Below, in pieces: positions 13,185 to 22,570 of a DNA stretch of 64,000 nt. Position 1 is the stretch's first letter. Every line of letters begins with the position of its first letter. Position numbers and translations under genes: made by a program. The stretch comes from Selaginella tamariscina (lineage: Eukaryota; Streptophyta; Lycopodiopsida; Selaginellales; Selaginellaceae): NCBI GenBank assembly GCA_003024785.1, contig PUQB01000249.1:177471-241470 (forward strand), written 5' to 3'. Below the pieces are notes generated by a model. The model ran no database searches and was not told the origin of the DNA. It saw nothing but the letters and a program-made list of their open reading frames with translations.

Positions 13185-13870
13185 TTTGGAATTTTTAAGG
13201 AAGTTATAGAGGATATGTGTGTGGTCTTTAAGGAACTTCAAAGTTTTATAGAAGCTAAAAGGTTATTAAATCAAAAATTATTTGAGAAAATAGAGATTTC
13301 ATCTTTTAAAGGTGGAATTTCTAATGAAGTGTTGAATTAATTAGATAAAAAGGAGAAAGTTTTTTAATAGTTATAGAACCAGATAATATGATCTTGTTTT
13401 CCATGTTATTTTTAAATTCAAAAAGAAAATAAAACATTAGTGACAGTCTCTTAAACTTAAATAAAAAAACAACCACCAATTAAGACTAAAAATAATGAAA
13501 GAGTTCTAAGAGTTTTTCTTGAGCATCATGCTCAAGAATAAATTCCTTCAAAAAAATTCATGAAATTCTTTTATTATTTTCATTTTTAATTGGTGATTGC
13601 TTTCCTATTTAATCTAAAGAAATTGCCGCCAACGTTTTGCTTTCCCTTTTAATTTAAAAGTAACATATAAAATATCATTATCTCCTTTGGTTCTACAACC
13701 ATCAACAACTTTTTTCACTTTATCTAGCCAGCTTCATCCACCTTTAAAAGATGAGATCTATATTTTCTCAAGTAACTTCTGATTTTTAAAATGAAAAGAC
13801 GATTATCTAACTTTTTTAACTTCCACAAAGTTCTTTAACCATAGCTTCCTTAAGAATCTTCACATTCATG
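13185..13870. repeat. Inverted duplication of gag-like sequence
   Basis: About 13185-13500 matches the reverse complement of about 13560-13870 over roughly 300 bp, with visible divergence. Both arms look like retrotransposon gag. The arms meet near 13527, where a perfect short hairpin occurs at 13518-13536 (CTTGAGCA-TCA-TGCTCAAG). A degraded primer-site-like word near 13990-14005 on the minus strand suggests that the right arm belongs to a minus-strand element whose 5' end lies to the right. These are old, broken fossils. Confidence 0.6.
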
Positions 13871-14154
13871 CTGAAGTTCTTTCTTTAAGATGTTCATGAC
13901 ATCATTGTTTTATATGAACGTTCTCTTCCATAACACGATCTTCTTCTTCATATGCACATGCCATATTACCATGGGGTTTAAGAAAACCTAGGCTTCGTAC
14001 CAATGTCAAATCTCGTAGGCTACGGCTATAATAGAATTAGAATATGCCATAAGCTTATGATATGCATTTTAATCTTATTCTAGAACGTCTTGAATATACT
14101 CAAAATATTCTTTTTTTAAAAGTCTTGAGAATATGCTTCTGAATCCTATGTGGC

Positions 14155-14227
14155 AATGGTACGTGGAGAACTAGGAAAGCCTGGTGGCTTTGGAACGTGG
14201 AGAACAAGGAAAGCCTGGTGGCTTTGG
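14155..14227. repeat. 34-bp tandem duplication
   Basis: Two nearly identical head-to-tail copies of a unit of about 34 bp (ACGTGGAGAACTAGGAAAGC... and ACGTGGAGAACAAGGAAAGC...). An open frame of about 100 codons runs across it but resembles nothing known. The surrounding 13871-14441 interval contains no recognisable gene. Confidence 0.8.
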
Positions 14228-14441
14228 AAATATTCAACAGTATGGATTTCAGATTTGTTGCTGCACTCAACGTTTGTGCTCGTATCAACTCCATTTCATG
14301 GATTGGTGACTCGCAACAAAGATGAGAAAGTTGTAGCTGCAAGAGTAGGAATACAACAAAAAGAAAAACATATATTTATAGTAACCATGACAACATTAAA
14401 AGTTGAAAACTTTACACATAATACAAGCTTAAGGATTCATT

Positions 14442-14988
14442 TCAATCGGTCCAAGTAATATCCATGTAACCATAACGACCGTCGTCTTTTGAAATACCGA
14501 GAGCTTTCCAGACAGCCGGAGAGGCATCCACAATATCAGGGTCACAAGGGGCTCCCAAGCATGAGCCTTATCACAGCCGTTAACCGAGTCACACTCATCC
14601 ACGACCTTGGCATGCACACGGACTCCGTTAGCCGAGATAACTATCTGATGCCCGCACCTGCTGCCTTTAGCGTACCATCCTGTAGAGAGTGCCACTATCA
14701 ACTCAGTGTTGTTGTGATACTCGTTATTGCATTCGGACGGATCTCCACCGTCACCACCGTCTTCAAAGTCGTTAACCGTGAGTGTGGCCTTTGTGTGGCT
14801 GCGTACCACCGGTGAACACCTGTACTGTAGATATGACTGACCAGCCTTGCAGCATTCACCGCATGTATGTGAGCCTTCGTAATGTAAAACACCGGGGGAT
14901 GACATACTCCGAGCTTATCCGGTGTCCTCGCAACACTGCAAAGCTATTGTAAAGCAATGAAGAGAATGTATGTCCAGGAAGAAGCCAT
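14442..14988 (-). pseudogene. Kiwellin / ripening-related secreted protein, broken
   Basis: Kiwellins are small secreted Cys-rich proteins with a double-psi beta-barrel, found in the apoplast and known in some plants to bind pathogen enzymes. The minus strand reads a signal-peptide-like start (MASSWTYILFIALQ) at 14988. It is followed by a mature part with [63 protein letters not shown] and [12 protein letters not shown], and ends ...[24 protein letters not shown] before the stop. This spans the usual kiwellin domain in one exon. However, there is an in-frame TAG in the signal peptide, a frame change between the leader and the mature part, and another frame change near 14575 just after VNGCD. 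Either a recent pseudogene or a sequence with indel errors; the conserved residues look under constraint. Confidence 0.75.
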
Positions 14989-15294
14989 TTGTAATCACTG
15001 AAATGATTATAAGATAACTAATTCTATGATCTTTCAAGCCATTATATATGCAAATTGTGCATTGGGATCACGTATACATGTTTCCGTAAGTAATCCTCGA
15101 AAACTAACTGTTTTCGATGAAAACGATACAGTAAGTAATCACGGAGAGGTATATCCATTCGTCTGTGTGTGTGTGTTAATACACCCGTAAACCAGCATAC
15201 TACAACTCTACACGTTTAACCAGACACAAACACACGTATATATACGCAGGCATATGAGTACGCACAAAGCATGTATATATTACTCACACGGCAA

Positions 15295-15790
15295 AAACCG
15301 CATCATGGTGTCCCCATCTCCCGTTGCTCCACCGGCACCAACTTCTGAATCTGGATATGCTCCAGATCCAACCATAGGCCTATCCCCACCCTGCAGTAAA
15401 TTTAGTGCTATAACAAGAATACACAATCACATACACATGTATGTATGTATGCATCTGTATAATATGTGTATTCTTATTATTTATGTATGTATACATGTAC
15501 ATACTGTTGCACCGTTCGTGGAAGTCCCAACTGCTATACTCCCCATTCTGCAAAATATGTTTTTACACACACAAACACGCACGCACCATGTCAATGGCTG
15601 CCATGGAAATTGTGTGTGTGTGTGTGTGTGTATTTATACATACACCCGAGTTTTCTTACCATAGTAAGCTCTCACAAGTACTGCACCCTGCAACATCAGC
15701 ATCGACAGCAGATCCTCCCGATTGTAATGCATCTCGAGCAGATTTTACGGCTTCTACAAACGGCCAGTACAAAATCCATCAAAACCCTCC
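15295..15790 (-). pseudogene. Glycosylasparaginase / isoaspartyl peptidase-like, partial exons
   Basis: Three exon-like pieces on the minus strand match the N-terminal nucleophile asparaginase family (N4-(beta-N-acetylglucosaminyl)-L-asparaginase). 15660-15790 reads YWPFVEAVKSARDALQSGGSAVDADVAGCSTCESLLW and ends at a GTAAGA donor. About 15498-15545 reads GSIAVGTSTNGAT behind an acceptor. About 15290-15392 reads [34 protein letters not shown] and ends at a GTGAGT donor. These correspond to the early and the post-nucleophile parts of the family. The segment expected between the first two pieces and the C-terminal part are not seen; microsatellites occupy the gaps. Most likely a decayed gene. 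The enzyme normally removes the Asn-linked sugar in glycoprotein breakdown. Confidence 0.7.
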
Positions 15791-15839
15791 ATACCTACAT
15801 ACATATGTGTGTGCTGTATGTTTAAGTGTGTCTTAGCTA

Positions 15840-16090
15840 TGTAAACACACACACATACAGAGAGAGCTCCAGAGTGTATTGTATATACAGAAGTGCACAT
15901 ATATATAGAAATGTATTATACAGATTCTGTAACATTTTTCTCTGTAATGGGTATTAATACGTGTGTGTGTGTGTGTCAATAACACACACACACACACACA
16001 CACACTATACTATACACACACACCATTTATGCATTCATATATATCCGTATGTACGTTACTTGTGTGTGTATATGTGTGTTCTCTCTCTAG
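15840..16090. repeat. Microsatellite-rich spacer
   Basis: Interval of (GT)n, (CA)n, (TA)n and (GA)n tracts, including about 15961-15976 (GT) and 15982-16005 (CA). Translations over this stretch are simple repeats and are not genes. From 16090 to 16655 the DNA is AT-rich with nothing recognisable. Confidence 0.85.
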
Positions 16091-16659
16091 GTTTTTGGAG
16101 GACGAGATCGGTTTCTCAGGATCTGTAGACATTCTTGAAGCTTTATTGACATACATGCATATGTAAGAATTAGATATGTAGATATAGATATAGAGAGATA
16201 TGTTTTACGAGGCTGTGTTGCTGCATATACTTGTTTCGCATTTGATCTTATGTTTATATGTGGAGGTTCAAAAGATTTATTCATAAGCATTAACGTTCTC
16301 CATGAATTGATAACAGTTCTGATACTTTGAATGTTCATGGTTGATTTCAGCCATGATCGAACACCTCAGATATGGTCATGAAAATTTTTGATTTTAATAA
16401 TTTTATATATGTGCGATATAACAAGTTTGTGATAATTAAAACCCACACATGTCTAATTAAATTCATGTGGTTATATGTTTTTCAGTTTAATAAACATAAA
16501 TAAGTATAAAAATATCCTAATACGCATAAAGATATTTTTGCGACTATAATGTCATTAAAGGTAATTAATTAGTATATTCTAGATCATATGCTTAAAGGTA
16601 ATAGAGAGGTAGGGTACAAAATATAAGTTACAAGGTTATAGGATTGTATTGTAAAGTCT

Positions 16660-17103
16660 GAATGGAGAGCCCTAATTGCAGTTGGCTAGTCAAGTTTATA
16701 GATGTTTGTGGAGAGAATGGAGGTTACCATCAAAATTGTACATGTCGTCGGGCAGCACCTATGACAGTCTTCTGCTGTACTTGTGAGGATCTCGTGTGTT
16801 CTCACAAGTTGTTAGATCACCACACCACTTACTAATCCATATGAAGATGACAATGAAGCATGCATCAATCCCAAACTACGAGATAGATACTCTTGTTGAC
16901 ATCAAAGACGTCACATGAATAGCAGGTCGCTCTTGTTCATAAACAGGCCTAACAAGAAGAAGTTCAAGAAATTCACTGGTAAGAAGTGTGTGGGGTGTGA
17001 TAGACCGTGTAGCGAGGCCACAAGTGCCTGCAGATTTTGCTGTCTTGCCTGCAAGATGAACTACATGCTTGCTCATCCTACTGAAGAAGTCACATTCTCT
17101 TAG
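16660..17103 (+). pseudogene. PLATZ-family zinc-binding transcription factor, frame-shifted
   Basis: PLATZ proteins are plant-specific zinc-dependent DNA-binding proteins that repress A/T-rich promoters. One frame reads WLVKFIDVCGENGGYHQNCTCRRAAPMTVFCCTCEDLVCSHKLLDHHTT, the N-terminal Cys/His cluster. Another reads IHMKMTMKHASIPNYEIDTLVDIKDV, the central part. A third reads SRSLLFINRPNKKKFKKFTGKKCVGCDRPCSEATSACRFCCLACKMNY, the C-terminal CxxC...CxxxC cluster. The order and spacing fit a PLATZ domain, but the three parts lie in three frames with no obvious introns, so it is a pseudogene or carries at least two sequence indels. No intron is needed to explain it. Confidence 0.7.
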
Positions 17104-17769
17104 AGGCATCATTAAGAAAGAAAGAGCTGTGAAGTAGATTACGTGCCTTTGGCAAAAACAACCAAAACTATGGTATTGCATAGTTGTACAAACATATTTC
17201 TATTAATATATTAAATTTGAGAACAGAACATCACACACGCACATATATGTATATATGTGCTTTTAATTATATGTCAGGGGTTAGAAAATAAAAATAAAAA
17301 ACCAAACAGTGGATTCTGTATATGCAGGCACTTGCATATGCATATGCATCCTCTTCGTACCCAACGAGAGAGGCTATTAGTTATAAATGGGGTAAGAAAA
17401 TACCTGATAAGAAATATAGTATTATTATTTTAAAAATAATATATGATATTTATATTTCAATGGGATATTCATTTAAATTTATTTAGTGTATAAAATATTC
17501 ATTTCATTTAATTAAATTTATTAATTTAATTTAAAGTAATAAGATTACATTCAAATGTTTTATCCAATTATTGTTTAAATAAAATTTTAAAAATAAGTTA
17601 TTTATTTATTTATGGGATCTTTATTTAATTATTAGTTCGATTTTTAATTTAAATTGAGGGTTAATTAAAATAATAGGGTCGGCATCGAACCGGTGATTAC
17701 CCAGAATAGGAAGCGTATATATACAGAATGGCGTGCAGAAAACAATGTTCATATATCTGTGAGCCGCCC
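17104..17769. other. AT-rich intergenic interval
   Basis: No gene seen. Very AT-rich between about 17400 and 17660. It should hold the promoter of the ACX4-like gene that starts at 17770. Confidence 0.6.
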
Positions 17770-20169
17770 ATGGATTCACAAATGAGAGCTGCTCGCAGAA
17801 TTGGTCAAATTAGTAAACAATTGGATGCCTCCGAAGAGAATCTCTCACTCCCAGGTACGATCAAGGGATTTTTCTTTGATAATTCGATTGCATATTGATG
17901 GGAATTCATGGGATTTTTTATTGATTTTCATGGGTTTTTCTTTAGCAATTTGATCGCGAATTCATACACATTTTGTGGGGTCTCTCTATATTTCCCTTTT
18001 TTTTTTTAATAACAGGCTTGAGGATGTCTCCCACGTTGAGTCCGGTTTGCCCCCGCTTACTTATCCAAGCGTTTCCACAGGGGACACCAGCTTCCAGTTT
18101 TCCACCTCTAGGTAAAGTATTTCTTATGAATTTTGGGAGTTAATTTTCATCTGTCATGTTTTCCAGTGGCTGATTACTTTCAGCTTGACGATCTTCTCAC
18201 CGAGGAGGAGCAGGAGTTGCGTAAACGGGTGCGGACTGTCATGGAGCAATGGATTGCACCCATTATGACAGAGGTATGTATACGCACACTAGAGTATCGT
18301 ACGTGTAATTATGAGCTTATGTGTAGTACTGGGAGAAAGCTGAATTCCCATTTGAGGTTGTACCCAAGTTGGCAAGTCTCAAAACTAGCCGGAGGAACTA
18401 TTCAAGTAAGGAGATGTGTGTGAGAGAGAGAGAGACTTATGTATAGAAAACGCCTATGCAGGGTTATGGAAGTCCAGGGTATCAATCCTGGGAATGCTGT
18501 TGCTGTTGCCGAGGTTGCAAGGGTTGATGCAAGCTGTTCGACATTTATTTGTACATTCTTTAGCCATGCTAACTATCGGTAATTGTGTGTGTGTGTTTGT
18601 AATATAGTTTTAGGTTTGCATCACGTAAATGATTGTGCATATAGCAATGTACGGAAGTCAGCAGAAGGATAAATATCTTCCTCAACTTGCCGAGCTTGAA
18701 TCAGATTTCTTGCTGGGTAATTTAATTATTTCGTGTGTGTGTGTGTGATTTCTATATTACCTAAGACGAATCACAGGCTTTGCCGGAACCTGATTATGGG
18801 AGCGATGAAAGCTCGTTAAATACTACAGCAACAAAGGTGTGTATATTGATTCTATATTATTTTGAACGATTAAGCTTATTTAAGTATGTTTAATAGGTTG
18901 AAGATGGTTGGAAACTGAATGGTCAGCAGAGATGGATTGGAAACAGCACATTTGCTGACGTTGCAGTTATATTTGCACGAAATACGGACACCAACCAGAT
19001 AAACGGGTACCCATATATGTATATATACATGCATGTGTGTGTGTGTACACACTAACCCACACACATAGAATCTCTGTGTATGTATGATAAATGTGCTTTA
19101 TCAGGTTCATTGTACGCAAAGGGACTCCAGGCTATCGTGCGACTAAGATGGAAAACAAGATCTCGTTGAGAATCGTTCAGAGTGGGGAAATTATTCTCGA
19201 GAACGCTTTTATCCCTGACGATGATCGCTTGCCTGGAATAAATTCACTTTTGGAGGTAGGTAGCATAATCGACTTATATATATAATTGTATACATATATG
19301 TATCTGTACATGTGTGTGTGCGTGTGCATGAATGTGTGTAAATATATAACTTCTAAGTTTTATTATGCAGGTGTTGGCTGTATCTCGGGTCATGGTGGCA
19401 TGGCAGCCTATTGGGATTACTATGGGGTCTACGACATGTGTCACAGGTACTTAATAAATAGATATCAATAATCGTTTATAACTATTACATTAAAGAATAT
19501 ATAGTTATCATTAATTCAATGTCGTTCAGGTATTTGAAGGAAAGGAAGCAATTTGGAGCACCATTGGCTTCACTTCAGATTAACCAGGAGAAGCTGGTTC
19601 GTATGCTTGGGAATATTCAAGCTATGACACTTATGGGATGGCGCCTATGTAACTTTATGAGAGCGGGAAAATGACTCCCGGCACGCCAGTCTTGCTAAGG
19701 TAACGCACACACGCACAGGCATATATGTATATATTTAGTATGGTGAGAAGAGAGATCAACCCACACAATGTATGTATATGTATATATATTATAGAGAGAG
19801 ATCACACCCACACGTGTGTGTATATGGATATATGAGAGAGAAGAGGGAGAGGAAGGAGAAATCGTACTCATCGATCTCTTTCATGTGGATAGTCTTGGAA
19901 CACAGACGGCCCGAGAGACTGTTGCATTGGGACGAGAACTTCTCGGAGGCAATGGGATACTTGTGGACTTTCTAGTGGCGAAGGTACGTAGAGTAACATA
20001 ATCTGCACGCACGCACGCACGCACGCACACACACATATAGCCGCCGCACACACGCACTGTGGACAAGCACATCAATATATCATATTTTCTGCAGGCTTTT
20101 TGTGACTTAGAACCAATCTACACTTACGAAGGAACTTATGTGAATGCGTTGGTAACTGGTCGTGAATAA
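17770..20169 (+). CDS. ACX4: Short-chain acyl-CoA oxidase, ACX4-like
   Basis: Peroxisomal flavoenzyme of fatty-acid beta-oxidation; oxidises short-chain acyl-CoA to enoyl-CoA with H2O2 release. About 13 exons can be traced: 17770-17854, 18016-18111, 18167-18273, 18327-18405, 18462-18578, 18645-18716, 18777-18836, 18897-19006, 19105-19255, 19371-19446, 19530-19699, 19893-19983 and 20095-20169, nearly all with GT-AG ends. The protein runs through [32 protein letters not shown]-like, [109 protein letters not shown] and [14 protein letters not shown], a full match to the ACX4 family. One-base frame changes occur near 18381 (AAAA run), 18478, 18550 and 18680-18777. At 20167 the TAA follows VTGRE; a +1 reading continues ITGIASFK as in the family, so the true C-terminus and any PTS1 are uncertain. 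Either indel errors or an early pseudogene. Confidence 0.88.
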
Positions 20170-20488
20170 CCGGAATTGCAAGCTTCAAAGCCCCCGGTCA
20201 CACGAGGCCTACCAAGTAGTAGATAAGTGTTTACCATAAGTCCTTGTTTAGTGAATAATTCTATTGTAATTCAATAAGCGTTTACCTTATTATTGTTGTA
20301 CTTCTATACTTTAGTATATGAAGAGATGATTCATAGTGCATATGTTACGTAACAACATGTTTGTCTTATGTACACCAGCGACATCACTATGAAATTTATT
20401 TAAATCTAAAGCCATTTTGAAAATTTCTTGAGAGACTTAGTCCAATCGTATAAATGGCACGTATAAGTCTAAGAAGAATGTTTTGGAT

Positions 20489-20520
<32 letters not shown>

Positions 20521-20728
20521 CGTGCGGGTGCGGTGCAACTTGTACACTTAAGTTAATAAATCATATATTGTCAATTTCCCCACGTATACGCACCCACTTG
20601 TTACGTTGCCCGCAACAACATTCTCATTTCTCTTACGTACTCGTAACGTACTTTATAACCTATCTACTAAATTTGACTAGTGCACATGCGTCTCTCTCTC
20701 TCCCTCTCTCTCTCTCTCTCTATATATA

Positions 20729-20780
<52 letters not shown>

Positions 20781-21129
20781 TCATTCACAGACGTACGTAG
20801 CTTGCACAAGCAGTATGTTATATCTAAAAAGTACCTGGAGTGGAATAAAGTTACGTACAGACGTATGTATACACATAGTTTTACGTTTCACATATGCAAG
20901 TTATTAATAGACGGGCAATACTGCTATTATAGAGAGAGAAAATTATTTAGGTGAGGTTTCCACCAAGTTTAGCGACGCGGGAATTCCGCAGTCAACGGCT
21001 TTCATCCCACCACGTGTCACTTTCTCCCTCCTTATTAAGCGCACCCTAACACAGACCGCCTACAGTTTTCTGTTTGTTTTGAAACACATTCTTGTGAAGA
21101 ATTCAAATTTGAATTTAAATTTGAGAATC
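20170..21129. repeat. Intergenic spacer with (GT)n and a CT/TA/GA hairpin tract
   Basis: No gene seen. It contains (GT)n/(GC)n near 20490-20530 and a long symmetric tract at 20692-20780: (CT)n, then (TA)n, then (GA)n, which is self-complementary and could fold into a hairpin. The last part (20960-21129) is the likely promoter of the LysM gene. Confidence 0.75.
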
Positions 21130-21374
21130 ATGGATGGATCATCGCGGGCTCTAGTTGTTCTTCTGCTGTTTTTCTTGTTGAATTGCTGCATTTGCGGCGT
21201 AGAAGAAGCGAAGCAGAGAAGATGTTCCGTGCAGTGAGATATAGTTGTGGAGGAGGGGGACACGCTGCAGACTGTGAGTACAAAGTGCGATGCTCCTTAC
21301 ATCTGGAAGACAACCCGCAGATCCAGGACAGTGATGATCTCTTCCCGGAGTTGTGCTGATGATGCAGTGTGACG
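21130..21374 (+). pseudogene. Small secreted LysM-domain protein, broken
   Basis: LysM domains bind N-acetylglucosamine polymers such as chitin and peptidoglycan. The start at 21130 gives a clean signal peptide (MDGSSRALVVLLLFFLLNCCICGVEEA). It is followed by RCSVQ, an in-frame TGA, then DIVVEEGDTLQTVSTKCDAPYI. After a frame change near 21304 it continues LEDNPQIQDSDDLFP. The order V-EEGDTLQT-KC-PYI-NPQI-D-DDLFPG is that of the single-LysM plant proteins of about 100 residues. One stop and one frame change make it a pseudogene or an error-containing gene. Confidence 0.72.
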
Positions 21375-21881
21375 ATGGAGTAGTGTTTTAATTCAGGTGT
21401 CTCTTGTTTCACATTTTACAAAGTGTCAGTTACTCCTCTTTCATCCAATTCAGTTGAATTATTCCGGATTTCAGTTGATTGGGGTAGATAATGATAATTG
21501 GAGTAATAAGATATATGGGACATGTAATGTGGTTGTCTACATCAATCAAATGTATACATGCTAGTTGCATGGTCTTCAGGTTTGATATTTGTTGTATATG
21601 ACATAAATGTGTGTGTGATGTAGATCTGCACAATATCTAGCCAAGCTCCTTGCATTTTGTGAGGCCTTGTAAGTTCTAGTTACTAAATTGGATAAATGTC
21701 ATTTTTTCAAGGCCTGTAATGTTCTAGTTACAAATTGGATAAAATATGCCATTTGACATTCTTCAAAAGTTGCTGGTAGTCAAATCCCACTGGGATAGTG
21801 TGTGTGTGAGAGAGAGATTTTATACAAATTTTGATATCTATTATAGGATATAAATCAATGATATTATACTAGAAAACGGAT

Positions 21882-22302
21882 TTAAGTGTGCAGATAATTT
21901 GCAGCCATCATAAGCTCCAATGTAATCTCTGGCTCAATGTGAAACTCAGTCTCCTTTCCACTGCAAGTTAATTATAAACAATTCATATAAGCTAATATAT
22001 ATTTACTTATAACGATACCTTGCGAATTGTAATGACCAGTAAAAATATTGGCAGACTTTTTCTAAAATATGGGTGCTAATTTCTGGAAACCTGACCTCCC
22101 CAAGCTCCGTTTCAGTAAAGCTCCTGTGTTCAATTAATTTACATTGATCTCTCTCACACACACACACGCACGCACTTACACACACACCTGCAGATGTGAG
22201 CATGTTCTTGAGTGTATTGGAGACCAGCGCCGCTTTCCTATCAATTATGAACTCGAATCCCTCGGCGCTTATCAGCGTCACTGTGTCTTCCTTCCTCACC
22301 AT
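21882..22302 (-). CDS. ELC: Elongin C
   Basis: Elongin C is the small adaptor with a BTB/Skp1 fold that joins substrate receptors to cullin ubiquitin ligases and also takes part in transcription elongation. Three minus-strand exons: 22184-22302, 22019-22123 and 21882-21960. The protein reads MVRKEDTVTLISAEGFEFIIDRKAALVSNTLKNMLTSAGV-SFTETELGEVRFPEISTHILEKVCQYFYWSLQFA-SGKETEFHIEPEITLELMMAANYLHT, about 100 residues, full family length and intact. The exon 1 donor lies in a (GT)5 run before AAGT; only the third GT keeps the frame with the CACAG acceptor at 22124. It is divergent to the ABCG gene, with about 270 bp between. Confidence 0.93.
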
Positions 22303-22570
22303 CGCCCTTAACCTAAAACAACCCTAAAAAAACAGTATACGGTGTAATTAATTTAAAAATTAACGTTTTAATTTTATACGCACGCACACATTAGTGAATA
22401 TAAATACTATGAATTATTAAATAATTATCTACATAGATACATATGTTTTCAGTTTTCATATTTTCTTTAGTTTCTAATGTATCATATTGACTAAATATTT
22501 TAAATTTATGAATTCTATATGTTAATATATAAATTTTAAAAATGTGTTTGTAAACTGATGCAATCTAAAC
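22303..22570. promoter_or_regulatory. Short divergent promoter between Elongin C and the ABCG gene
   Basis: An AT-rich interval of about 270 bp separates two genes that face away from each other, so both promoters must lie here or overlap the 5' ends. No specific element is claimed. Confidence 0.45.

Noticed and set aside
14698-14892. Alternative ORFs opposite or out of frame with the kiwellin
   Set aside because: Shadow frames of the kiwellin sequence; no homology of their own, apart from the leader frame that I used.
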